A DNA stretch of 64,000 nt, taken from NCBI RefSeq assembly GCF_021129305.1, contig NZ_JAJOMB010000012.1, positions 124,001-188,000 on the forward strand, read 5' to 3'. Positions within the stretch are counted from its first letter, which is position 1, and every line of letters begins with the position of its first letter. The stretch comes from Kineosporia babensis. GTDB lineage: Bacteria > Actinomycetota > Actinomycetes > Actinomycetales > Kineosporiaceae. The notes below the pieces were generated by a model. It had not been told where the DNA came from, did not search any database, and worked only from the letters and a program-made list of their open reading frames with translations. Both the position numbers and the translations under genes were made by a program. Below are positions 54,039 through 61,183 of this stretch, one piece after another.

Positions 54039-56648
54039 GTGGTCAGCGCGAAGGCCTTGTTCGAGCGCGCGATAGCGACGCATCTCGAGGCCTGGGGGCT
54101 GCTCGCCGCCGTCCGCGAGCGGCTGGACCGGCTGGAGGCCGACTCCACCCACAACGACGAGTCGGCCCAGCAGCAGACCGCGCTCGCCGCCCGGCTGGAA
54201 CGCGCCGCCGCCGAGGCCGCCCCGCAGTGGCTCGGCGCCCCCTGGCCGGTGATCGGCGAGCAACGCTTCCCCCTGGAACGCTCGGCCCGGCCCGGCGAGG
54301 CGTCAATGATCCGGGTGGCCGACGCCCAGCCCTTGCCCGGCGTCGGATTCCCGGTGGTGGTGCCGTTCGTCGGGGCCGGGCACATCGCGCTCGACGCCGA
54401 TGCCCGGGATCCCGCGGTGGCCGGGCTCCTGCGCAGCGTGATCACCCGGCTGATCGCCGGCTTCCCGGCCGGGCAGTTGCGCATCCTGGCCATCGACGGC
54501 GGTGCTCTGGGCGCCCCGCTGGCCCCTTTCCACAGCCTGATCCCGGCCGGGGTGATGAACCGCCCGGTCAGCGAGACCGACCAGTTCCGCGAGCTCCTCA
54601 CCGAGGCCGAGGACCAGGTCCACGCGGTCCAGTCGGGCCTCGAACGCTCGCCCGACGTGCTGGTGATCGTGGCCGCCGCGCTGCCCGCGAACTGCACCCG
54701 GGCCGACCTGGCCCGGATCAGCGCACTGGCGCACGCCGGCCCCGCCGCCCGGGTGCACCTGCTGCTGGCCGGTTACCCGAGCCTGTCTCGATCGTCCTGG
54801 GAGACCGGCCTGGAGAACACCACGCTGATCTCGACCGACCAGTCCTCGCGCGGGCACTTCCGGATCAGCGATCCGCCCGGCTCGTCGTTCGGCGCCGACG
54901 GCCGCGGCCTGAACGCCACCGTCACCCTCGACCCGCCGCCCCCGGCCGGCCTGATCGAGGAGCTCTGCCGGCAACTGGTGGCCAAGGCCGAGTCGGACAG
55001 CGCTCTGTCGTTCGATGCGCTGGTGCCCAAGCAGCTGTGGCAGGGTTCGTCGGTGGACGGGCTGCGCACCACCGTCGGCCGGGTCGGCCGGGGCGAGGCC
55101 ACGGTCTCCCTGGACGACGCCACCCCGCACTGGCTGGTGGCCGGGCGCACCGGTTCCGGCAAGACGGTGTTCCTGCTGGACGTGCTCTACGGTCTGGCCG
55201 CCCGTTACTCGCCCGACGAACTGTCGCTCTACCTTCTGGACTTCAAGGAGGGCGTCTCGTTCGCGGACTTCATGCCCTCGGCCAACGATCCCACCTGGGT
55301 GCCGCACGCCCGCACGGTCGGGGTGGAGTCAGACCGGGAGTACGGCGTGGCCGTGCTGGCCGACCTGGTGCGCGAGATGGGCCGCCGGGCCGGGGAGATG
55401 AAGCGCGCCGGGGTGACCAGCCTGAGCGCTCTGCGCAGCGCCCGGGCCGACGTCGCGATGCCCCGGATCGTCACCGTGATCGACGAGTTCCACGTGCTGT
55501 TCCAGGGCAACGACGACACCGCCAAGCGGGCGGTCGCGCTGCTGGAGGAGGTGGCCCGCAAGGGCCGCTCGTACGGCATCCACCTGATCATGGCCAGCCA
55601 GTCGATCTCCGGCATCGAGGCGCTGTTCACCAAGGGCACGTCGATCTTCGGGCAGTTCGGGATGCGGGTCGCGCTCTCCGGCGGGGGCGGCATCCTCGGC
55701 CTGAACAACGACGCGGCCGCTGCGCTGCCCACCGGCCAGGTGATCCTGAACCACGGCGCCGGGGTGGTCAGCGCCAACCGCCGGGCCCGTTTCCCGTTCG
55801 CCGACCCGGCCAGTCTGCACACCCTGCGGCACCGGATGTGGGACATGCGCACCCCCGGCACCCCGGAGCCCGCGGTCTTCATCGGGTACGCGGAGTACTC
55901 GGTGGACGAGGCGCCGTTGCCGGTGCGGCGGGGGCGGCGCAAGGTGGTGGCGGTCGGCCGGCAGGTCGACGTGGGCCTGCACACGGCCGGTTTCGCCCTG
56001 GACTCCTCGCCCGGCCGGCACCTGGGCGTGCTGGGCACCTCGCTGGTCGGCGCCGACGTGCTCACCTCGGCCGCGATCAGCCTGGCCAAGCAGCACGAGC
56101 CCGGCACCGCCACCTTCCACCTGATCAGCCTGGTCGGGACGGCCGAGGACACGGTGGAGGAGCTGCGGACCCGGCTTCGGGGGCAGGGGCACGAGGTCTC
56201 GATGCCCAACCTCACCCAGTACAAGGAACTGCTGCAGAAACTGGCGGCCGGGGCCTCGGCCGACCGAGACCATCCGCAGTACCTGTTCGTCTACGGCGCC
56301 GACGCCGCCTCCTCCACGCTGAAGCAGAAGGAGGGCCGTTCCCGCGCCGCGATCGAGGACTTCCGGACCGTCCTGCGCGAGGGCCCGGGCTGGGGCGTGC
56401 ACGTGTTCGGCTGGTGGCGCGGGGTCCGGCGGCTCAGCGACGACCTGGGTCTTTCCGGCAAGGACGACGTGGCCGGGATCGTCGCCCTGAACGTCAAGGG
56501 CAACGAGGTGGGCTCGCTGATCGGGCGGGTGCACCTGCAGTGGCAGCCCCGGCACAACCGGGCCCTGTTCATCGACCGGCACGAGGACAAGGACGACCTG
56601 ATCGTGCCGTTCGTGACGCCCGGCCGTTACAGCGAGGAGTTCGCCTGA
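54039..56648 (+). CDS. Orphan FtsK/SpoIIIE-type multi-domain ATPase
   Basis: 869 residues; GTG 54039 has CGGAGG 8 nt upstream. I see three RecA-like modules. Module 1 (about 100-290; GAGHIALDADARDP, LRILAIDGG) lacks a P-loop. Module 2 (about 330-600) is intact, with Walker A LVAGRTGSGKTVFLL, LYLLDFKEGVSFADF, Walker B RIVTVIDEFHVLFQ and the FtsK-like HLIMASQSISGIEALF. Module 3 (about 640-865) is degenerate (HLGVLGTSLVGAD, YLFVYGADA). One active plus two silent ATPase modules resembles EccC of type VII secretion, but no EccB/D/E, mycosin or WXG100 genes adjoin it. There are no transmembrane helices; the next gene could anchor it. Function unknown. Confidence 0.85.
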   Translation: MVSAKALFERAIATHLEAWGLLAAVRERLDRLEADSTHNDESAQQQTALAARLERAAAEAAPQWLGAPWPVIGEQRFPLERSARPGEASMIRVADAQPLPGVGFPVVVPFVGAGHIALDADARDPAVAGLLRSVITRLIAGFPAGQLRILAIDGGALGAPLAPFHSLIPAGVMNRPVSETDQFRELLTEAEDQVHAVQSGLERSPDVLVIVAAALPANCTRADLARISALAHAGPAARVHLLLAGYPSLSRSSWETGLENTTLISTDQSSRGHFRISDPPGSSFGADGRGLNATVTLDPPPPAGLIEELCRQLVAKAESDSALSFDALVPKQLWQGSSVDGLRTTVGRVGRGEATVSLDDATPHWLVAGRTGSGKTVFLLDVLYGLAARYSPDELSLYLLDFKEGVSFADFMPSANDPTWVPHARTVGVESDREYGVAVLADLVREMGRRAGEMKRAGVTSLSALRSARADVAMPRIVTVIDEFHVLFQGNDDTAKRAVALLEEVARKGRSYGIHLIMASQSISGIEALFTKGTSIFGQFGMRVALSGGGGILGLNNDAAAALPTGQVILNHGAGVVSANRRARFPFADPASLHTLRHRMWDMRTPGTPEPAVFIGYAEYSVDEAPLPVRRGRRKVVAVGRQVDVGLHTAGFALDSSPGRHLGVLGTSLVGADVLTSAAISLAKQHEPGTATFHLISLVGTAEDTVEELRTRLRGQGHEVSMPNLTQYKELLQKLAAGASADRDHPQYLFVYGADAASSTLKQKEGRSRAAIEDFRTVLREGPGWGVHVFGWWRGVRRLSDDLGLSGKDDVAGIVALNVKGNEVGSLIGRVHLQWQPRHNRALFIDRHEDKDDLIVPFVTPGRYSEEFA

Positions 56649-57295
56649 TGGAAGCGCTTCCGGGTCCGGTGCCGGCCCGCGGCTGGACGGAGTACACCGA
56701 GTACGCCCGGCGGCTGGACGAGGTGCGGGCCCAGGAGAACGCCCGGACCGCCGGCATCCGCGAAGGCGCGGCCGAGATGTCCGATCACGCCGACTCGCTG
56801 CAGGCCCGGCTGGAGACCCAGCGCCGGGGCATGTCCGCATTCGCGCAGAAGACCGGGCTGAAGTTCACTCCCGGCGCCGGGGCCCGGCCCCAGGGACCGG
56901 TCGAGCCGCAGACCGAGCTCTCCCAGGTGGCCCGGCTGATCGACGCGGCCGACCGGCAGGGGGCAGACGCGGCGAACCGGGCGCTCCAGCCGAACCTGCT
57001 GCCGGCCAGCGGCCCGGGGATGCGGGGTTTCGCGGTCTACGGCGTCGCGGCGCTGGCGATCATGGTGATCCAGCTGATCGGCTTCCTCACCACCGGCAAC
57101 AATCCTGGCTTCCTGCAGTACGGCGTGATCGTCCCGCTGCTCGGCTTCGTCATCGCGTCACTGGTGCTGCGGCAGGGCGGCAAAACTCTCGATCCGGATG
57201 TCCCGGCCCCGGCGCTGCCCACCCGGATGGGACTACTGCTGTGCTTCGGGGCGCTGCCGGTGCTGTTCGGTGTCCTGGTGGTGCTCAACCGCTGA
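56648..57295 (+). CDS. Coiled-coil membrane protein, partner of the FtsK-like ATPase
   Basis: 215 residues; ATG shares a base with the ATPase stop (TGATG), so the two are translationally coupled. Residues about 15-75 are charged and helical (EYARRLDEVRAQENARTAG, SLQARLETQRRGM). Then come a Pro-rich linker and a second helix, and three transmembrane segments near the C-terminus: FAVYGVAALAIMVIQLIGFL, YGVIVPLLGFVIASLVL and MGLLLCFGALPVLFGVLVVL. No known domain. Because the ATPase lacks transmembrane helices, this protein is a natural candidate for its membrane anchor; that is inference from gene coupling. Confidence 0.75.
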   Translation: MEALPGPVPARGWTEYTEYARRLDEVRAQENARTAGIREGAAEMSDHADSLQARLETQRRGMSAFAQKTGLKFTPGAGARPQGPVEPQTELSQVARLIDAADRQGADAANRALQPNLLPASGPGMRGFAVYGVAALAIMVIQLIGFLTTGNNPGFLQYGVIVPLLGFVIASLVLRQGGKTLDPDVPAPALPTRMGLLLCFGALPVLFGVLVVLNR

Positions 57296-57440
57296 GCGGG
57301 TCCCGCCCGGCTGAGGTGCGGGTTCCGACACCGGCCCGACGCACTCCCGAAACTTTTTTGATCAATCCAAAGATCTTGTGCAGCAACGGGAATGCCGGTT
57401 TTTCTAGCCCGTTCGGGTGGGTGCTACGAAGTATTCGCCA

Positions 57441-57479
57441 TTAAATACGTTGTCCCTCGAGCACGGGGGCGTCTACTCT
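57441..57479 (+). promoter_or_regulatory. Candidate WhiB7-type autoregulated promoter
   Basis: AT-rich TTAAATAC (57441-57448) stands directly upstream of a -35-like TTGTCC (57450-57455), and TACTCT (57474-57479) follows after an 18-bp spacer. WhiB7 is known to activate promoters with an AT-rich patch just before the -35, bound by its AT-hook. The transcript would begin near 57486 and carry a leader of about 550 nt before the preferred whiB7 start. Confidence 0.65.
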
Positions 57480-57565
57480 CAACACGTTGTCGCCGATCGG
57501 GGACAACCGCCCTGCGGCTCGGCCTGAAGAAGGCCGGCCCGAGTATGACTGGAGGTGGGTAAGAC

Positions 57566-57856
57566 GTGAACACGATGAACATTCAATCGCGGAGCACGGT
57601 TACCACCTCGTCCTCGGGCGCCCCGTTGATGGGCTCAGCCCTGGCCGAAGGCCGGTATCGCGTCGGCGCCACCCTGCTCATGAGCACGGGTGGAGTCTGC
57701 CCGCAGCAGGTCACCGAACTGTCCCTGGATAGCACCTGGAACAGCGCCACCGGTGGCTTTGCCGGCGCCGAAGCGGGTCGTCCGACCCCCGTGCGCCCGA
57801 ACTCCAAGTCCTCCAAGCCCCGTTACGGGTCACTGGCCAGCGATGGCTCCGGATAG
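57566..57856 (+). CDS. Leader ORF (uORF) upstream of whiB7
   Basis: 96 codons from GTG 57566 with a strong GGAGGTG 8 nt upstream, ending TAG 24 nt before a perfect terminator. The peptide is Ser/Thr/Gly-rich (STVTTSSSGAPLMGSALA; GGVCPQQVTELSLDSTW) with no known domain or signal. Position between the promoter and a terminator in front of whiB7 fits the upstream ORF of whiB7/wblC attenuation, where ribosome stalling by antibiotics permits read-through. It is longer than I would expect for a leader peptide, so it might also have a function of its own. Confidence 0.6.
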   Translation: MNTMNIQSRSTVTTSSSGAPLMGSALAEGRYRVGATLLMSTGGVCPQQVTELSLDSTWNSATGGFAGAEAGRPTPVRPNSKSSKPRYGSLASDGSG

Positions 57857-57880
57857 GCAACCCACCTTTCCGGCCTCGCC

Positions 57881-57917
57881 AAAAGCCGTGGACCCCGCTG
57901 GGGGTCCACGGCTTTTT
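57881..57917 (+). terminator. Intrinsic terminator/attenuator in front of whiB7
   Basis: 16-bp perfect stem (57881-57896 with 57901-57916), GCTG loop and a run of five T. The most canonical rho-independent terminator in the window. It lies between the leader ORF and whiB7 on the same strand, so it must be read through for whiB7 to be made from the upstream promoter. Confidence 0.9.
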
Positions 57918-58035
57918 CGTTGTCTGGCAAGGGTTTACGGATCCAGTGATGAAACAAACGCCCGTTTCCGATGTAGCGAGAGATGAAACAGCTTCCGGCC
58001 CGAGCCGGGAGAACAACCCGAGGGGGATGAAACCC

Positions 58036-58326
58036 GTGCAGCTCACCGCCTTGCTCGACGCCTTGGTGGAAGAGGTCGACCCGATCTCCACCGAGATGCC
58101 ATGCCGGGTGTTCGACGCGGAACTCTGGTTCGCCGAGTCTCCGACGGATGTGGAGCACGCGAAGGCTCTGTGCCAGGACTGCCCGGTGCGCCAGGAGTGC
58201 CTGGCCGGAGCACTGGACCGGCACGAACCGTGGGGGGTCTGGGGCGGCGAGCTCTTCGTCGCCGGCGTGGTCGTTCCGCGCAAGCGCCCCCGGGGCCGGC
58301 CGCGCAAGGTCGTGGTGGCGGCCTGA
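58036..58326 (+). CDS. whiB7: WhiB7-type (WblC) iron-sulfur transcriptional regulator
   Basis: About 96 residues. It binds a 4Fe-4S cluster through four Cys (EMPCRVF; LCQDCPVRQEC) and pairs with the primary sigma factor. The Gly/Trp turn EPWGVWGGELF is followed by a C-terminal AT-hook KRPRGRPRK, specific to WhiB7. It activates intrinsic antibiotic-resistance genes and itself. GTG 58036 is preferred because AGGGGG lies 9 nt upstream and the distance to the first Cys resembles M. tuberculosis WhiB7; in-frame ATG 57946 and ATG 58027 are alternatives. Gene order with uvrD2, nudC and an ABC1 kinase matches Rv3197-Rv3199c. Confidence 0.93.
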   Translation: MQLTALLDALVEEVDPISTEMPCRVFDAELWFAESPTDVEHAKALCQDCPVRQECLAGALDRHEPWGVWGGELFVAGVVVPRKRPRGRPRKVVVAA

Positions 58327-58426
58327 TCCTCTTCGGGGGATCGGGCGGCCACCCGCCGCGGCTTCCAGTGCCGGCATCCGGAACGTCTTTCTCAGTCAGT
58401 GATTTCGTTTCCTAGGGGGAAATGCC

Positions 58427-58594
58427 ATGCACGCCAATCTGTACAACTTCGAGCTGATCAAGATCGAGCACGACGAGGCGCTGCGGCTGGCGGCCGACGA
58501 GCGGTGGGCGACCATCGTCCGTCGTGCCAACCGCCGCACCCGGCGCGCGTTGTGGACCAAGGTGATCCCGGCCCTTCGTGCGGTCACCGGCTGA
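58427..58594 (+). CDS. Small basic protein downstream of whiB7 (55 aa)
   Basis: ATG 58427 with TAGGGGGA as Shine-Dalgarno six bases upstream; 55 codons to TGA. The N-terminal half is acidic/helical (FELIKIEHDEALRLAADERW), the C-terminal half strongly basic (VRRANRRTRRALWTK). No cysteines, no signal peptide. Codon usage matches surrounding genes. It resembles small nucleic-acid-binding peptides in charge only; function unknown. A 100-bp gap separates it from whiB7, so it may have its own promoter. Confidence 0.65.
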   Translation: MHANLYNFELIKIEHDEALRLAADERWATIVRRANRRTRRALWTKVIPALRAVTG

Positions 58595-58659
58595 AATTTT
58601 CTGTCCGTGGATGTATCACCGGCGCAACGCGCTGACTCTGCATAGCGTCTCGGATTCGG

Positions 58660-58697
58660 GTGGGTGCTGACCATCGGAGGGGGTGGTCAGCACCCAC
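58660..58697 (+). terminator. Stem-loop terminator after the 55-aa gene
   Basis: 13-bp perfect stem (58660-58672 with 58685-58697), 12-nt loop, followed by TTCGTGTTTT. It ends the whiB7-downstream transcript before the phosphodiesterase gene. Confidence 0.82.
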
Positions 58698-58760
58698 TTC
58701 GTGTTTTGCCGACGACCTTCACGCCCGCGGAGCCTGATTCACGCCCGTAGGGTCGGGCTC

Positions 58761-60206
58761 ATGAGTCGTCATGCCGTTGCCGTCGCTATCGCCGAGGCCC
58801 TGACCGCACCGGAGTTCGCCGCGATCGTCGACCTGGTGGCCTACCCCGTCGAAAACGCCGACGGGCAGCGGGCGGTGACGGTCCACGGACAGCACGGCGT
58901 GGTCCGGTTGCACCCCGACGAGCGGCACGAAGTCATCGCCGGAAGCGACCCGGTGGCCAACACAGACCCGCTCGCGTTCCTCCCGTATGACCAAGAATGC
59001 GCCGACCCGTCCCCAGAGAACCGGCGCAACGCGTACCCCGAACCCGCCCGGCGCCTGCTGTCTTTCTTCGCCGACGCCGACCGCAGCCCCGACGTTGTCA
59101 TCGTTCACACCCCATCGCACTACTTCCCCGATACTGGCGGCCACCGCGGCGAACACGGCTCCCTCGACGTGATTCAGTCCCGGGCGCCATTTCTGCTGTC
59201 CGGGGCAGGGGTAGCCAAACGCGGCCCGATCGAGGGTTACGCCCGCATGGTCGACGTGACCCCGACGCTTCTGAGCCTGGCCGGTGTTCCGGTACCCGAT
59301 GGCCTTGACGGTGCCGCGTGGGTGGTGGACGGAACTCCGGGCCGTTACGTGGTTGGCCTGCTCTGGGACGGCGCTCACTGTTCGGACCTGCTGGAGTTGG
59401 CCGCGTCCGGAGAGTTGCCCAACGTGGCGGCGTTGCTGTCCGACGGTCTGGCATTGACCGGGGGAGCGGTGGCCGAGTTCCCCAGCGTGACTCTGGCGAA
59501 CCACACCTCGGCGCTGACCGGGGTAGGGCCGGGCCGGCACGGAATCCTCGGCAACGTTTTCTACGACCGGGCGCGGGGCGAGCAGATCAACGCCAACGAC
59601 GAGAGCACCTGGCACCGCAGCGCCGAGTGGCTCCGGCCGGAGGTGGCTACGGTCTTCGAGATGCTGGGGGCCCGGAGTATCTGTGTGAACGAGGCGGTCG
59701 ACCGTGGGGCCACCTGGTCGACGATGCAGGTGATCCGCTCGCTGGACGGGGGCGTCTCGAATCTGCTGCCCCCGGCGGAGCACAGCGCCTACCTGGGGAA
59801 CCCCGAGCATCTGGCCGACCGCTATTTCCGCTGGGCCACGCAGGTCGACGACGCCGGGCTCGAGCAGGTCCTGGGCGAGTGGGCCGATCCGTCCGGCCTT
59901 CCGGACCTGACCTGGTGGGCCTCGGTGATCACCGACGCCGGGCATCACGCCGGCGGGCCGCGTTCGCCGATCGCCCGCGACAGTCTGCGTGACGCGGACC
60001 GGCGGCTCGGCGGGTTCCTGGCCCGGCTGGACTCGCTCGGGCTGCGCGAGGAGGTGACCTTCCTGCTCACGGCCGACCACGGGTTCGAGACGGCGGACGA
60101 GTCGGTCACCGGCTCGTGGGCACCGGCGCTGGCCGATGTCTGTGGGCAACTGGGGGTTACCTACCGCGACGAAGGACCGGGCTTCGTCTATCTGAACGCC
60201 AGGTGA
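58761..60206 (+). CDS. Alkaline-phosphatase-superfamily phosphodiesterase with extra N-terminal half-domain
   Basis: About 481 residues from ATG 58761. The catalytic part (about 197-481) resembles nucleotide pyrophosphatase/phosphodiesterases: YVVGLLWDGAHC (metal Asp), AEFPSVTLANHTSALTG with the nucleophilic Thr, RHGILGNVFYD, ITDAGHHAGGP (Asp/His) and LLTADHGFETAD. The N-terminal ~195 residues look like the C-terminal half of a sulfatase-type fold (GEHGSLDVIQSRAPFLLSG; DVTPTLLSLAGVPVPDGLDG), so the order is half-domain followed by complete domain. No signal peptide. Substrate unknown; cytosolic phosphonate or nucleotide ester hydrolysis is possible. Confidence 0.82.
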   Translation: MSRHAVAVAIAEALTAPEFAAIVDLVAYPVENADGQRAVTVHGQHGVVRLHPDERHEVIAGSDPVANTDPLAFLPYDQECADPSPENRRNAYPEPARRLLSFFADADRSPDVVIVHTPSHYFPDTGGHRGEHGSLDVIQSRAPFLLSGAGVAKRGPIEGYARMVDVTPTLLSLAGVPVPDGLDGAAWVVDGTPGRYVVGLLWDGAHCSDLLELAASGELPNVAALLSDGLALTGGAVAEFPSVTLANHTSALTGVGPGRHGILGNVFYDRARGEQINANDESTWHRSAEWLRPEVATVFEMLGARSICVNEAVDRGATWSTMQVIRSLDGGVSNLLPPAEHSAYLGNPEHLADRYFRWATQVDDAGLEQVLGEWADPSGLPDLTWWASVITDAGHHAGGPRSPIARDSLRDADRRLGGFLARLDSLGLREEVTFLLTADHGFETADESVTGSWAPALADVCGQLGVTYRDEGPGFVYLNAR

Positions 60207-60480
60207 ACGCGGTCTATGAGGTGGATTGGGCAGTCGGCATTTCTCACGGCCGGCGAATGGCCTGATCGTGGGGAATTCGTCCCCCCACGAAAATGATCTG
60301 CGGATCTGGCCCGCAGAATTTGCGGTCGTGCCGGTAAGGGCTTGTCCCTCACCGGATTGCGAGGGACTTCCCGGCGACGGTGCCGGAGCCGCTCCAGCCT
60401 TCTGGTCTTCGGGCAGGAGCGGCAACCTGATCAGCCGAAGGGCGTGAGGTGCCCGGACGGCCGGTGGTGCAGTGCGCGGG
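60207..60480. other. Intergenic region with small hairpins
   Basis: 274 bp between convergent genes. It contains a hairpin pairing GTCCCTC with GAGGGAC (near 60345-60368) and a CGTGGGG/CCCCACG dyad further left, either of which could terminate the phosphodiesterase transcript. I see no gene. Confidence 0.4.
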
Positions 60481-60735
60481 TCAGCGCCGTACGGTGCGTA
60501 CGTCCTGACCGTCTTCGATCTCCAGAAGTCGCTTCCGGGCGCAGCTTTCGCAGTCCCAGATGGCGACGCCGTTGATCAGCGACCAGGCCCCGACGACCCG
60601 GAACAAGCCGTCCGGGGCGGGGGTCAGGCAGCTGCGGCAGTGAGTGTGCGGGTCGGCCTGCGTGGGGATCGCAGTCCGGCGCGCGGAGTCGGGGGAGGAG
60701 GTGGGGCGGGCCTCTGAACGCAGTGAGCCATTCAT
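60481..60735 (-). CDS. Small zinc-ribbon protein of unknown function
   Basis: About 84 residues from ATG 60735 (an upstream alternative adds six). A flexible Ser/Arg/Thr-rich N-tail is followed by CRSC ... CESC, two CxxC knuckles about 30 residues apart, with an aromatic/hydrophobic strand between (GLFRVVGAWSLINGVAIW). This should bind one zinc. No enzymatic motif. TACCCT lies 7 nt before the ATG, compatible with a leaderless message. It occupies the space between the phosphodiesterase and the ABC1 kinase. Confidence 0.6.
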   Translation of the reverse strand: MNGSLRSEARPTSSPDSARRTAIPTQADPHTHCRSCLTPAPDGLFRVVGAWSLINGVAIWDCESCARKRLLEIEDGQDVRTVRR

Positions 60736-61183
60736 GGGTTTCAGGGTACGCATTTCGAGTAACGCGCGGATGTCGCTTCACCGGTCCGGCGGATATCTGC
60801 CCGACATCTGGGCGTCCCCCGAACGGGGGCGGAGGCATTCCTTTGTCTTGAAATATGGGACGCTCATCTCGCCTTTTGGATGTCGGGTGAGCGTCGGCCC
60901 GGCGGTCGGCTCGAGCGGCCGACAACCCTGCGTGAGCATGCCCCAAAAGGCGGAAAGGCTGGTCGCAGCCCGTGTGCGGGATTTTGGCACCTTCTGCGGG
61001 AAGCCTTGGATGGCACGGCGCGGTGGCTACTCAGGGTCAGCCGGTGCGGGCCATGACCCCCTCCAGGTATGGCCCGCACCGGTAAGCGCCCTCACTCGCA
61101 CCTACTACGACGGCCGTTGTGAAGGAACGGTTGCGACCGCTGGATGTGGCGCTCGTCACTGCAGCGCCCGTTCAGCGCAGCCC
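60736..61183. other. 448-bp intergenic region
   Basis: Upstream region of the zinc-ribbon gene and downstream region of the ABC1-kinase gene. Apart from the stem-loop at 61041-61082, it holds an AT-richer patch near 60840-60870 that could contain a promoter, but no convincing -35/-10 pair was found. No ORF with coding character was accepted here. Confidence 0.5.
61041..61082 (-). terminator. Stem-loop terminator downstream of the ABC1-kinase gene
   Basis: 14-bp perfect stem (61041-61054 with 61069-61082) and a 14-nt loop, about 100 nt beyond the minus-strand stop at 61184. It probably ends the ThiF-like/ABC1 transcript; a clear U-tract is lacking. Confidence 0.7.

Noticed and set aside
54039-57295. 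Type VII secretion (ESX) locus
   Set aside because: Only an EccC-like ATPase pattern is present; no WXG100, EccB, EccD, EccE or mycosin genes adjoin it, so the name is not justified.
57487-57732. 81-codon plus-strand ORF in another frame of the whiB7 leader
   Set aside because: No Shine-Dalgarno site and a composition typical of a shifted frame; the GTG 57566 frame has a strong ribosome site.
57946-58035. 30-residue longer N-terminus for WhiB7 starting at ATG 57946
   Set aside because: No Shine-Dalgarno site at usable distance and no conservation expected before the first Cys; GTG 58036 has AGGGGG at good spacing. It remains possible.
60431-60946. 171-codon minus-strand ORF overlapping the zinc-ribbon gene
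   Set aside because: The alternative frame has paired CxxC motifs and a sensible length; this one is Arg/Pro/His-rich without motifs.
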